Positions 9,079 to 17,875 of a stretch of 64,000 bases of DNA are shown here, piece after piece (the stretch's first letter is position 1; each line of letters starts with the position of its first letter). A program made the position numbers and the translations under genes. Source of the stretch: Cytobacillus oceanisediminis. Lineage in GTDB: Bacteria; Bacillota; Bacilli; Bacillales; Cytobacillaceae. Where the stretch lies: contig NZ_SOEE01000003.1 of NCBI RefSeq assembly GCF_004366035.1, positions 372,001 through 436,000 on the forward strand, in the 5' to 3' direction. The notes under the pieces are model-generated. The model ran no database searches. It saw only the letters and a program-made list of their open reading frames with translations, and had not been told where the DNA came from.

Positions 9079-9339
9079 ATGAATGATTTTCAAAGAGATC
9101 TTCAAATGTTAAATGTTGGTGATTTCCATGCGAACGAGGCAGTTCCTTGGGATCAAAACCAGATCTATACTGATCAGAGCCGGTTATGCGCTGGTTTTGG
9201 TTTTGGCTTTAGCTGCTTTTTCTTTACCTGCTTCAACTGTTTTAATTGTTTCCGATGCTCTAACTGTTTCCGATGCTCTAACTGTTTTAGGTGCGGCGGT
9301 CGCTGCGGAGGCCGTTGTGGCGGCCGCTGCGGTGGTTAA
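9079..9339 (+). CDS. Heterocycloanthracin/sonorensin-family bacteriocin precursor
   Basis: An 86-aa TOMM precursor. The leader (about residues 1-36) begins MNDFQRDLQMLNVGDF, the conserved leader of this family. The core has 13 Cys: after GFGFGFSC come CF-x-C units with Cys at nearly every third residue (CFNCFNCFRC), then three GGRC repeats to the end. These cysteines, with few Ser/Thr, are expected to become thiazoles through the neighbouring cyclodehydratase and dehydrogenase. GGAGGT at 9067-9072 supports ATG at 9079. The frame is open further upstream to 8920 without a ribosome-binding site. A partial terminator separates it from the modification genes, which would give an excess of precursor mRNA. 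Confidence 0.93.
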   Translation: MNDFQRDLQMLNVGDFHANEAVPWDQNQIYTDQSRLCAGFGFGFSCFFFTCFNCFNCFRCSNCFRCSNCFRCGGRCGGRCGGRCGG

Positions 9340-9386
9340 TAACCATGAACATCTATAATACAATCCCGGCTGGATAGAAAAAGTAA

Positions 9387-9417
9387 AGCCCCTGCATTTT
9401 GCAGGGGCTCTTATCTT
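9387..9417 (+). terminator. Partial terminator between precursor and modification genes
   Basis: AGCCCCTGC and GCAGGGGCT form a perfect nine-base stem around a five-base loop, followed by the weak T-tract CTTATCTTG. It would allow read-through into 9513 while raising relative expression of the precursor. Confidence 0.7.
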
Positions 9418-9512
9418 GAAGGTTAGACATATGAGACAAATCCCGGTACATAGGATTATAGAGAAGGTAATGTTTAATAAATAGGCATAGTTTACGGGTA
9501 AGGAGGAGCGAA

Positions 9513-11465
9513 ATGAAAAATTTGACCCCTTCTGTGAGGCTGAAGGTAAAAAGGGATACGTTTTTTATCCCGGATCCAGCAAAAGGTGTGTATTTTCGGA
9601 ATAATGTAAGCTCCTTCCGCATGGAAGGCAGTATGATCGATCAGTGGGTTCAAAAGCTGTTGCCAATGTTTAATGGCGAGCATTCGCTGGAGGAATTGAC
9701 GGCCGGCTTGCCGGGCCCGCATAGGGATCGGGTGTTTGAAATTGCAGAAGTGCTGTACCGCAATGGCTTTGTACGGGACGTAAGCAAGGACCATCCTCAT
9801 CAATTGGAAGATCATGTTCTTAAAAAGTATGCTTCTCAAATCGAATTTTTGGAAAGCTTCGGTGATTCGGGTGCATACCGTTTTCAGTCCTACCGGCAGG
9901 CAAACGTGCTGGCAGCAGGTTCTGGCCCTTTATTTGTTTCGCTGGTTTCTTCGCTGATTGAATCCGGATTGCCTAAAGTTCATATGGTCATTACAGACCC
10001 TGAATCGACGAATACAAAGCGTCTGAAGGAAATTATTGCACATGCCCGGCAAACAGACCCCGATGTTTCTGCAGAGGAGGTAACCCGCGAGAGTGAGGAA
10101 GATTGTTCCTGGGAGGAATTGATCCAGCCATATGATTCCATTTTATATGTTTCGGAATCAGGGAATGTAGAGGAACTGCAGGTTATACATGGCGCTTGCC
10201 GGAAAAAGAAGAAGATATTTCTTCCTGCTACTATCTACAAACAAGCTGGTATGGCAGGCCCCCTCGTGCATCCGGAATCAGAAGTCTGCTGGGAGTCTGC
10301 CTGGCATAGAGTCCATCAATCCGCGTTTTGCGAAGACAAGCAATTGCACACCACCTCCCCCACGGCAGGAGCCATGCTGGCTAATTTGATTGTGTTTGAA
10401 CTGTTTAAAGAGGTTACCGGATTAACTAGTGCTGAACAGAGAAATCAGTTTTTCCTGCTGAATCTGGAGACGCTTGAAGGAAATTGGCATTCCTGCCTGC
10501 CTCATCCGATACTGACTGGAAATACAGCTGTGGGTTGGATAAAAGATGTTGATCAGAGGATGGGACAGAGTTCCGAAATAAACAAGACTGACAGTTTGTT
10601 TCTTTTTTTCAGCCAATTGACTTCCAAAGAATCCGGGATTTTTCATACATGGGAGGAAGGGGATTTAAAGCAGCTTCCGTTGGCACAGTGCAGTGTACAG
10701 CCAGCAGACCCGTTGTCAAAGGGCCCGGCAGATCTCCTGCCAAATATAATCTGTACAGATTTGAGACATGACGAGGCACGCAGGGAAGCGGGTTTGACCG
10801 GGATTGAAGCGTATGTGTCGCGGATGGCTGGCCAGTTTGAACTTCCTCCAAATTGCGAAATAAATGGTAATATCTTAGATTTAAATGATGCTGGAATTGG
10901 AGCAGGGGAAACATTTGCAGAGGGTGTTTTACGCGGGCTGGATAAGTGTTTGGAAGAGAAACTGGCTAAGCGTCAAGCGGTTCAGAAAACAGTTTCTCCG
11001 CTGCATTTGAGTGCAGTAGAAGATGAACGCTGCAGATTCTATTTGGACGCATTGACAACGATGCAGGGAGCACCGAAAATCTGCCAGGGGGAGGAAGTAT
11101 CCGGCTTCCCTGTGGTCTGGGTCGGCACGAACGATCGCTGGTTTGGCAGTGTTGGCTTTAATATAACATTAGCTCTGAGAAAAGCGCTGCAGCATGCGAT
11201 AATACAGGTGCAAAACCAAATGGGGGGACATAAGGGAACTGCAGTGGAGGCATCATCTGTGCTTTTGGAAGAAAAGGAGCCTCAAAGTCTAGTCATTCCT
11301 CCATGTGAAGAGAAAGAACAATCACAGCTTTTGCTGTCTGCAAGAAGGGTGCTGGAGGAAAACAGCAAGCGGCTCTTAGTCTGTGAATTTTCGTTCGAAC
11401 CATTTTTGAAAAATAGTCTGGCAGGGGTGTTTGGGGTGTTCATACGAGAGGAGGAATCTCAGTGA
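9513..11465 (+). CDS. ThiF-like putative thiazole-containing bacteriocin maturation protein
   Basis: A 650-aa protein of the kind found only in three-gene Bacillus heterocycloanthracin operons (TIGR03693-type, ThiF-like). A degenerate E1/Rossmann region, QANVLAAGSGPLFVSLVSSL near residues 130-150, shows the distant ThiF relation but lacks a full ATP-binding signature. The role proposed for the family is to assist cyclodehydration of precursor cysteines with the YcaO partner. AAGGAGGAG is ideally placed before the ATG. The stop overlaps the next start by four bases, so the two genes are translationally coupled. Confidence 0.88.
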   Translation: MKNLTPSVRLKVKRDTFFIPDPAKGVYFRNNVSSFRMEGSMIDQWVQKLLPMFNGEHSLEELTAGLPGPHRDRVFEIAEVLYRNGFVRDVSKDHPHQLEDHVLKKYASQIEFLESFGDSGAYRFQSYRQANVLAAGSGPLFVSLVSSLIESGLPKVHMVITDPESTNTKRLKEIIAHARQTDPDVSAEEVTRESEEDCSWEELIQPYDSILYVSESGNVEELQVIHGACRKKKKIFLPATIYKQAGMAGPLVHPESEVCWESAWHRVHQSAFCEDKQLHTTSPTAGAMLANLIVFELFKEVTGLTSAEQRNQFFLLNLETLEGNWHSCLPHPILTGNTAVGWIKDVDQRMGQSSEINKTDSLFLFFSQLTSKESGIFHTWEEGDLKQLPLAQCSVQPADPLSKGPADLLPNIICTDLRHDEARREAGLTGIEAYVSRMAGQFELPPNCEINGNILDLNDAGIGAGETFAEGVLRGLDKCLEEKLAKRQAVQKTVSPLHLSAVEDERCRFYLDALTTMQGAPKICQGEEVSGFPVVWVGTNDRWFGSVGFNITLALRKALQHAIIQVQNQMGGHKGTAVEASSVLLEEKEPQSLVIPPCEEKEQSQLLLSARRVLEENSKRLLVCEFSFEPFLKNSLAGVFGVFIREEESQ

Positions 11466-13405
11466 GTGCTGTCGTGGTAGTTGTCGGAGAAGGACTGCTG
11501 GCGGACAGCGTATGCAGGGAACTGCCCGCTGAATATAAGGTAGTTCGTCATATGAATTTTGAGCCTGAACTGCCGGCTGGGACTGACTTGATTCTGGTGG
11601 TGCACGATACCTGGATGCCTTCAGTTCATAAAAAGGCGGAGGAGGTGTCACGAACATCAGGCATTCCCTGGCTGAGGGGCTTTGTATCATTTGGAGAGGG
11701 TGTAATTGGCCCATTCGTTCACCCGTCTGCGCCGGGATGCTCACAGTGTGCGGACAATCGAAAACTTCTGGCAGGTCGTGACCGGGAGGAAATGTGGGAG
11801 CTGCAGCAGAGAGTCGAAGGGAGCAGCGGATTAATGCGTGACGCATGGGCATCGAGCACGGGACTTTTACAGATGTCCTACCTGCTTCTATCAGAGGTGC
11901 AGAGGGTTCTGGGGGGCAGCTTAGCAGACCTGGAAAGGCGAATGTATTTGGTCAGCCTGAAAACACTTAAAAGCACTTGCCACTTCATTCTGCCGGATTC
12001 AATGTGCCCAGTGTGCAGCTCCCTGCCTGAAGATTCACAGGAAGCTGCAAGAATTACCATTAAGCCAAGTCCGAAAATAAGCGCAGACAGTTATCGCTGC
12101 CGCTCATTGGAAGAGTTAGATCAAACGCTCGTCAAAAATTATCTGGATCCGAGGACTGGTTTATTAAATGGTAAAATGTATGATTTTACGCCACCTTTTG
12201 CGGATGTAGTCGTAAACCTTCCAATGTTTAGAGGGGACGAAGGAGTGGCAGGCCGCACTCATTCCTATAAGGTGAGCGAGCTGACAGCCATTTTGGAGGG
12301 GCTTGAGCGTTCCTGCGGCATATCGCCCCGTGGCAAGAGGACATCAGTCTATGACAGTTTCCGCAACCTGGAAGATCAGGCTCTTAATCCTGTGAAAGTA
12401 GGTGTGCATGCGGATGAGCAATATGCGCGTCCGTACTTTCCTTTTAAAAAATTTAATCCTGATATCCCAATGAATTGGGTATGGGGTTATTCGTTCTTGC
12501 AGGAGCGCCCAATTTTGGTTCCTGAGCTGCTTGCTTATTACAGCTTGGGCTGCGGGAATGGATTTGTCTATGAAACATCAAACGGATGCGCACTGGGCGG
12601 CAGCCTGGAAGAAGCGATTCTTTACGGTATTTTAGAAGTGGTGGAGCGTGATTCATTCCTGATGACCTGGTACGGGCAGCTGTCCCTTCCGCGTCTTGAT
12701 CCATATTCCTCCAATGACCGGGAATTGCAGTTGATGATTGATCGGGTAAGAACAGTGGCAGGATATGATCTGCATCTGTATAACGCGACCATGGAGCATG
12801 GAATCCCAAGTGTTTGGGCGATGGCGAAAAACAGGAGGAAAAAAGGATTGAATATCATTTGTGCCGCCGGAGCCCATCTTGACCCGGTCCGGGCGGTAAA
12901 AAGCGCAGTTCATGAGTTAGCTGGAATGATGGGGACACTGGACGAAAAACTCGAAGAAAACAAGGAGGAATTTTTGCGAATGCTGCAGGATTCCTCCCTC
13001 GTCGGGAAAATGGATGATCATGGGATGCTTTACGGTTTGCCGCAAGCGGAAGAACGCCTAAAGTTTTTACTGGATGAAAATCGTCCGCTCCGAACGTTTT
13101 CCGAGGAGTTCAAGCGGGAGAGGAGACATGATGACCTGACAGATGATCTGCAGGACCTTCTTCAGGCATTGCACCTGAAAAATCTTGATGTAATAGTGGT
13201 GGATCAGACGACACCGGAAATTAAGCGGAGCGGATTGCATTGTGTCAAAGTACTTATTCCGGGTATGCTGTCAATGACATTTGGACACCATCTGACACGT
13301 GTAACAGGGCTTAATAGGGTGCTAAAGGTCCCGATGGAACTTGGATATGTAAAAGAACCATTTACAGTTGAACAGCTTAATCCACATCCCCACCCATTTC
13401 CATAA
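11462..13405 (+). CDS. Fused leader-binding and YcaO (SagD-type) TOMM cyclodehydratase
   Basis: A 647-aa fusion. The N-terminal E1-like part (about 1-210) would grip the precursor leader; Cys93/Cys96 and Cys182/Cys185 form two CxxC pairs fitting a structural zinc site, as in fused azoline cyclodehydratases. The YcaO domain (about 250-647) uses ATP to activate the amide for azoline formation; the acidic ATP/Mg helix reads EAILYGILEVVERDSF. The last residues, NPHPHPFP, are the Pro-rich C-terminus typical of active YcaO enzymes. It starts at GTG 11462, overlapping the upstream stop. It is followed after 22 bases by the dehydrogenase. Confidence 0.93.
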   Translation: MSAVVVVVGEGLLADSVCRELPAEYKVVRHMNFEPELPAGTDLILVVHDTWMPSVHKKAEEVSRTSGIPWLRGFVSFGEGVIGPFVHPSAPGCSQCADNRKLLAGRDREEMWELQQRVEGSSGLMRDAWASSTGLLQMSYLLLSEVQRVLGGSLADLERRMYLVSLKTLKSTCHFILPDSMCPVCSSLPEDSQEAARITIKPSPKISADSYRCRSLEELDQTLVKNYLDPRTGLLNGKMYDFTPPFADVVVNLPMFRGDEGVAGRTHSYKVSELTAILEGLERSCGISPRGKRTSVYDSFRNLEDQALNPVKVGVHADEQYARPYFPFKKFNPDIPMNWVWGYSFLQERPILVPELLAYYSLGCGNGFVYETSNGCALGGSLEEAILYGILEVVERDSFLMTWYGQLSLPRLDPYSSNDRELQLMIDRVRTVAGYDLHLYNATMEHGIPSVWAMAKNRRKKGLNIICAAGAHLDPVRAVKSAVHELAGMMGTLDEKLEENKEEFLRMLQDSSLVGKMDDHGMLYGLPQAEERLKFLLDENRPLRTFSEEFKRERRHDDLTDDLQDLLQALHLKNLDVIVVDQTTPEIKRSGLHCVKVLIPGMLSMTFGHHLTRVTGLNRVLKVPMELGYVKEPFTVEQLNPHPHPFP

Positions 13406-13427
13406 GCATGACCGGGAGGTAAAAAGG

Positions 13428-14999
13428 ATGAATCTAGATACCTTTCTGCACAATTTGCATTTTGATATTGACCAAATAAGCCCGCCAGATTGGGAAGTGG
13501 ATTGGGAAGATGCGCCGCTTGCCTATAAGCTTTACCGGGGCTTGCCAGTTGTTCCCCTGTCATTGGAGGTTCCCCTTTCCTGTAAAGAAATGGAGTCACC
13601 TGCAAAGCCTGACCTCGGGAGAATGGGTCATTTTCTTTGGTACACATTCGGCCTTAATCAGTTAAGCCAATCTGTCTCTCCAATTGGTTCCCATGAAGAG
13701 GAGGGTGGGTATATGCAGTCGTTTCGGCGGTCTGTACCTTCTGGCGGAGCGCTGTATCCTAACGAACTATACATGTACCTGAAATTGGATGACGTGCCGG
13801 AGGGGATCTACCACTATGATGTGCTGCACCACCGCCTGGTGCTGCTGCGCAAGGGTAATTTCGATTCATATATAGCACGCGCTCTAGGGAATCGCTGTGA
13901 GGTGTCATCTTGTTTTGGGACTGTGTTTGTGACGACCATGTTCTGGAAAAATTACTTTAAATACAATAACTTTGCTTATCGCCTGCAGGGCTTGGACGCG
14001 GGTGCAGTGATGGGACAGTTATTGGAGGTTACAAAGAAGTTTGGTTTTGCAGAGGGAGTTTACTTCCAGTTTCTTGATCGTGCCCTTAACCATCTACTTG
14101 GACTGTCTGATCAGGAGGAGAGCGTATATGCCGTTATCCCGCTGTCAGTTGAACCGACCAGCTGGGCTGCGAACAGAAGCTGCAGGGACGGAATGGCTGC
14201 CTCCGAATTGTGCGGGGAAGTAACAGCGATTCAGAATAATTCCTTGGTCAGATCAATCAAAGTGAAAGAATTTCCGATGTTAACCGGCATCAATAAAGCA
14301 TCCATGCAGGAATCAGCCAAATCGTTTCGTCAAATCATGCCTTATGAAACCAATTGTGAGGGCCGGCCTGTGACTCTTCCTCACGTAAAAAGGATATCGT
14401 ATGATTTGGCGTCAGTCAGCCGGGAGCGATTTTCACCGGACATGGATTTCGTTTTGGGAAAGATTAGCCAGGAGCAGCTTGCTGCACTGCTTCAGGATGC
14501 GGCCGCATCCTGCTTGTATCGAAACGACTTAGATATGACACTTGAAAAGCGCGCGTCACGAGTATCTCTATATATGTGTTTGAATAATGTCGAAGGGATT
14601 CCGGATGGAGCTTATTATTACGACAGCGATGCTCATTCACTACGGGAGCTTAATCCCGGAGACCATCGAATGGCGCTTCAAAACGGAATGCCGGCAGGCA
14701 ATGTGAATCTGTTTCAAGTCCCGCTCTGCTTTCATGTAGCAGGGGATAAAGATTTCCATAAAACAGCAATGGGCTACAGAGGTTATCGCATCCAGCAAAT
14801 GGAAGCGGGAATGCTTGTACAGCGGCTGCTTTTAGCCGCGACAGCGCTTGGGATGGGGGGGCATCCGCTTCTCGGGTTTGATGCGAAAATGTGTGATGAA
14901 ATTTACAGAATGGAATCACAGGGAAAAACAAGCCTTATCCAAATCCCGATCGGCTTCTACCGGGCCCGTCCATGGCTGAGGGGGAATTTAATTAGCTAG
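13428..14999 (+). CDS. SagB-family thiazole-forming dehydrogenase, tandem nitroreductase fold
   Basis: An FMN-dependent azoline oxidase of 523 aa, about twice a single nitroreductase domain. Two repeats are visible: the first contains RRSVPSGGALYPNELYMYL followed by GIYHYDVLHHRLVLL, the second ASRVSLYMCLNNVEGIPDGAYYYD. It would oxidise thiazolines in the modified precursor to thiazoles. GGGAGGT before ATG 13428 fixes the start. It is the last gene of the TOMM operon. No transporter, protease or immunity gene follows, so export must use genes elsewhere. Confidence 0.9.
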   Translation: MNLDTFLHNLHFDIDQISPPDWEVDWEDAPLAYKLYRGLPVVPLSLEVPLSCKEMESPAKPDLGRMGHFLWYTFGLNQLSQSVSPIGSHEEEGGYMQSFRRSVPSGGALYPNELYMYLKLDDVPEGIYHYDVLHHRLVLLRKGNFDSYIARALGNRCEVSSCFGTVFVTTMFWKNYFKYNNFAYRLQGLDAGAVMGQLLEVTKKFGFAEGVYFQFLDRALNHLLGLSDQEESVYAVIPLSVEPTSWAANRSCRDGMAASELCGEVTAIQNNSLVRSIKVKEFPMLTGINKASMQESAKSFRQIMPYETNCEGRPVTLPHVKRISYDLASVSRERFSPDMDFVLGKISQEQLAALLQDAAASCLYRNDLDMTLEKRASRVSLYMCLNNVEGIPDGAYYYDSDAHSLRELNPGDHRMALQNGMPAGNVNLFQVPLCFHVAGDKDFHKTAMGYRGYRIQQMEAGMLVQRLLLAATALGMGGHPLLGFDAKMCDEIYRMESQGKTSLIQIPIGFYRARPWLRGNLIS

Positions 15000-15153
15000 G
15001 TGGAGTAATAATTTAATTGAATGTATATTTAATAGATCATATTGCCGGCTAATAATCAAATATAAGACTATAACGGAAATTCTCTGGCGGGATCAGTTTT
15101 TCAACAATAGACTGATTCAATTAGGATGATAAATAAAATTCATATTAAATATT

Positions 15154-15206
15154 AAGGCTGCTGTTTTTGAATGGAAAATTCATTAACAGCAGCCTTATAT
15201 CATTTT
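15154..15206 (+). terminator. Terminator-like hairpin after the TOMM operon
   Basis: AAGGCTGCTGTT pairs perfectly with AACAGCAGCCTT (15185-15196) around a 19-base loop; ATATCATTTT follows. The rest of the interval between the two genes shows nothing else. Confidence 0.65.
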
Positions 15207-15295
15207 GCTGCACAGAAATTTATTAAAGGGTAACCTTTGAATATATAGAATATTAAATATCATCAGAAAATTACTCGTTTTATAAGGAGGCCCTC

Positions 15296-16144
15296 ATGGA
15301 CAAAAAGCTTTACAGAAGATTTGATTTTCCGGAAACAGGAATTAATTTGTATGAAAGCAAGCATCTCAGAGGCAAGTTTGTAGCTGAACATTATCATGAT
15401 CATTTTCAAATCCTCTATGCGCTTGAAGGAGAAGGGGAGATTACCCTTGATGGCAAGGCTTATAATTTTTCTAAAGACAAGGTAGTGCTGATAACTCCAA
15501 ACTGTGTTCACTCTATAAAAGCGACTACTAAAATGACTGTTTTGGTTCTGGCATTTTCAGTACCTTTGTTGAAAATTAGCCTGCAAAATGAATTGCTTTC
15601 TTTAGTTCAGAAAAGCGCCCGCCATTTCGAACTTGATTTGTATACGGCAAGTGAAATTCGGCCGTTAATTCGAAAAATGCTGTATGAACAAAAAAATGGG
15701 GACTTATTTGGAAAGCTGTCCATGCCTGTGTATCTGATTGAAATCATCATTCATCTTCTGCGTCAGCAGAATTTTTCATTTGTCCAGGATGCGAATGATA
15801 TTCGATCCATACAAATGAAGGAATACATAGAAAGGCATTATTTCACTAATATCACGGCAGAAAGCTTGTCTGCTGTGTTCGGAATCTCAACAAGATACAT
15901 GAATGATATTTTTAAAAGGAAGTTTAATGATACCCCCCTGCAATATCTCCAGAAAGTAAGGATTAAACATGCAAAGGAATTGCTGCTCCAATCTGACCAG
16001 GATATCGTATCCATTTGCTTTGAGGTTGGATATGAAACATTATCAACCTTTTATCGTACTTTCAGAAATCTGGTGGGGATTTCACCGAATAAATTCCGCT
16101 TGTCCTCTCAGTCAGCTTCAGATGTTTCAGATACCGTTTCCTAA
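15296..16144 (+). CDS. AraC family transcriptional regulator with cupin sensor domain
   Basis: A 282-aa regulator. The N-terminal cupin (AEHYHDHFQILYALEGEGEITLDGK) is an effector-binding domain typical of sugar-responsive AraC proteins. The C-terminal double helix-turn-helix holds SAVFGISTRYMNDIFKRKFN and the signature ending VGYETLSTFYRTFRNLVGISPNKFR. It stands directly upstream of, and in line with, the TRAP transporter genes and is therefore their likely activator. ATAAGGAGG precedes the ATG. Effector unknown, presumably the TRAP substrate. Confidence 0.9.
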   Translation: MDKKLYRRFDFPETGINLYESKHLRGKFVAEHYHDHFQILYALEGEGEITLDGKAYNFSKDKVVLITPNCVHSIKATTKMTVLVLAFSVPLLKISLQNELLSLVQKSARHFELDLYTASEIRPLIRKMLYEQKNGDLFGKLSMPVYLIEIIIHLLRQQNFSFVQDANDIRSIQMKEYIERHYFTNITAESLSAVFGISTRYMNDIFKRKFNDTPLQYLQKVRIKHAKELLLQSDQDIVSICFEVGYETLSTFYRTFRNLVGISPNKFRLSSQSASDVSDTVS

Positions 16145-16260
16145 TGGCCTATCTCCAAAATTAAGAATTTTTCTCTCAATCTCATAAGACAATAGTTGAA
16201 AGAAAATTCAAAATAGTAAACAAGAGAGAAAAATATTTTACTTAGGAGGGCCAAAGGGAC

Positions 16261-17289
16261 ATGAAAAGAAAATGGGGATTATTTTCAATTTGTATTTTGA
16301 TGCTTGCTATGTTTACAGCTGGCTGTGGAAATTCAGCAGCAACAGAGGGAAGCGGCAAGGCTGAAGAAAAAGAGGAATATGTTATAAAATTTGCACATGT
16401 TGTAAGCGCTTCAACAGCAAAGGGAAAAGCTGCCGAGAAGTTTAAAGAGCTATTGGAAGAGCGGACAGACGGCCAAATTAAAGTGGAAGTCTTCCCGGAT
16501 TCCCAATTGGGAGCTGACCGGGAAATCACAGAGCAAATGCAGTCTGGAACCATTCAAATGAACGCTCCTTTTACTGGCGTGCTGCCTGCCTTTGTTAAAC
16601 AATTTGAAGTGTTTGACCTGCCCTATTTATTTAAAGATCGTGAACATGTTAAAAGCGCTGTAAATGGAAAAGTAGGTGAAATTTTCAACCAGCACCTGGA
16701 GAAACAGGGGCTTCGTGCCTTGGGATATTGGGACGGAGGATTCAAGCATCTGACGAATTCAAAGCATACAATTCAAAAGCCGGATGATCTGGATGGCCTG
16801 AAGATGCGTGTTTCCCAAAGCCCGCTCTTAATTTCCCAGTTCCAGGCGATGGGCGCCGGCGGGGTTTCCATTGACTTTGCGGAGTTATATACAGCTCTTC
16901 AAACCAAAACGGTTGATGGGCAGGAAAATCCTTTAAGCAATATCGTCAGCAAGAAATTTTATGAAGTCCAGGATTATTTAACGTTAAGCAGTCACGGTTA
17001 TATGGCTTATCCATTATTAATGAGCGAGCAGTTCTATCAGAAGCTTCCTGCAGATCTTCAGAAAGCTGTTGATGAAGTGTCTGCTGAGGTAACGGATTGG
17101 CAATGGGAACAATCTGCTGCAGATGAAGAAGCCTATATGAAAACATTAAAGGAATCAGGGATTGAAATTACCGAACTGACAGAATCAGATAAAGAGGCAT
17201 TTATTGAGGCTACAAGTGAAGTTTATGAAGACTTTAAGAAAGTGGAAGGCGGGCAGGAAGTACTGGATGCAATTAAAGAAGTGCAATAG
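16261..17289 (+). CDS. dctP: TRAP transporter substrate-binding lipoprotein (DctP family)
   Basis: A 342-aa solute receptor anchored by a lipobox (TAGC) after a 20-residue signal sequence. The DctP fold is shown by FAHVVSASTAKGKAAEKF, FPDSQLGADREITEQMQ, and the region DGLKMRVSQSP with the conserved Arg that pairs with a substrate carboxylate, so an organic acid or sugar acid is the expected ligand. It is followed by a small hairpin and then DctQ and DctM, giving a full TRAP system. A cre-like sequence, TGTAAGCGCTTCAA, lies inside the gene at 16401-16414 and might bring carbon-catabolite control; this is weak. Confidence 0.92.
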   Translation: MKRKWGLFSICILMLAMFTAGCGNSAATEGSGKAEEKEEYVIKFAHVVSASTAKGKAAEKFKELLEERTDGQIKVEVFPDSQLGADREITEQMQSGTIQMNAPFTGVLPAFVKQFEVFDLPYLFKDREHVKSAVNGKVGEIFNQHLEKQGLRALGYWDGGFKHLTNSKHTIQKPDDLDGLKMRVSQSPLLISQFQAMGAGGVSIDFAELYTALQTKTVDGQENPLSNIVSKKFYEVQDYLTLSSHGYMAYPLLMSEQFYQKLPADLQKAVDEVSAEVTDWQWEQSAADEEAYMKTLKESGIEITELTESDKEAFIEATSEVYEDFKKVEGGQEVLDAIKEVQ

Positions 17290-17311
17290 CATGTTTAAAA
17301 ATACATTTAAG

Positions 17312-17336
17312 GACGGCTGATAGCCGTCTCTTTTTC
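17312..17336 (+). terminator. Intra-operon hairpin between dctP and dctQ
   Basis: GACGGCT-GAT-AGCCGTC followed by TCTTTTT. It would reduce expression of the membrane subunits relative to the abundant binding protein. Confidence 0.6.
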
Positions 17337-17353
17337 GAGAAGGAGGGAGTTTT

Positions 17354-17875
17354 ATGCAGAAAATCAACCATATTTTGAACTATTTCGAGGAATATACCGG
17401 AGTTGTTTCCCTGATTTTTACTTCCTTGCTTGTGTTCGCTCAGGTGGTGCTAAGATATGTTTTCAATTATTCGCTGTCCTGGTCAGAGGAGGTGGCCAGA
17501 TACTTAATAGTGTGGTTTGTCTTTATAGGAAGCAGTATTGCCGTCAGGGAAAAAGCGCATGCCACTATGGACGCCCTTGTTACGTATTTGCCTGATAAGG
17601 GGAAAAAAATCTTTTCAATGATAGCCAATCTGATTTCCATCGTTTTTTGCATCTTTTTAATTTGGTCGGGAAGCGGGATCGTTTCCAGTGTTATTGAATT
17701 CGGCAGTGTGACTCCGTCCACAGGAATGCCGATGTATATTCCATATTTGGCTCTCCCTGTTGGAGCAACCCTGATGATGATTCGTTTTCTGCAGCTAGCA
17801 GTTCAGGATGTGAAAAGCTTGCGTTCAGTAAATCAAACCATTATTCCTCCAATAGAGGAGGCACCAAAACTATGA
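17354..17875 (+). CDS. dctQ: TRAP transporter small permease (DctQ family)
   Basis: A 173-aa four-helix membrane subunit. It carries the conserved SWSEEVARYLIVWFVFIGSS motif and the following REKAHATMDAL loop typical of DctQ. It associates with DctM to form the Na+-driven permease. AGGAGGGAG precedes the ATG. The stop overlaps the dctM start by four bases. Confidence 0.92.
   Translation: MQKINHILNYFEEYTGVVSLIFTSLLVFAQVVLRYVFNYSLSWSEEVARYLIVWFVFIGSSIAVREKAHATMDALVTYLPDKGKKIFSMIANLISIVFCIFLIWSGSGIVSSVIEFGSVTPSTGMPMYIPYLALPVGATLMMIRFLQLAVQDVKSLRSVNQTIIPPIEEAPKL

Noticed and set aside
9113..9358. Overlapping Ala/Val-rich frame inside the bacteriocin precursor
   Set aside because: It is a shifted reading of the Cys-rich repeats with no ribosome-binding site; the precursor frame has the conserved family leader.
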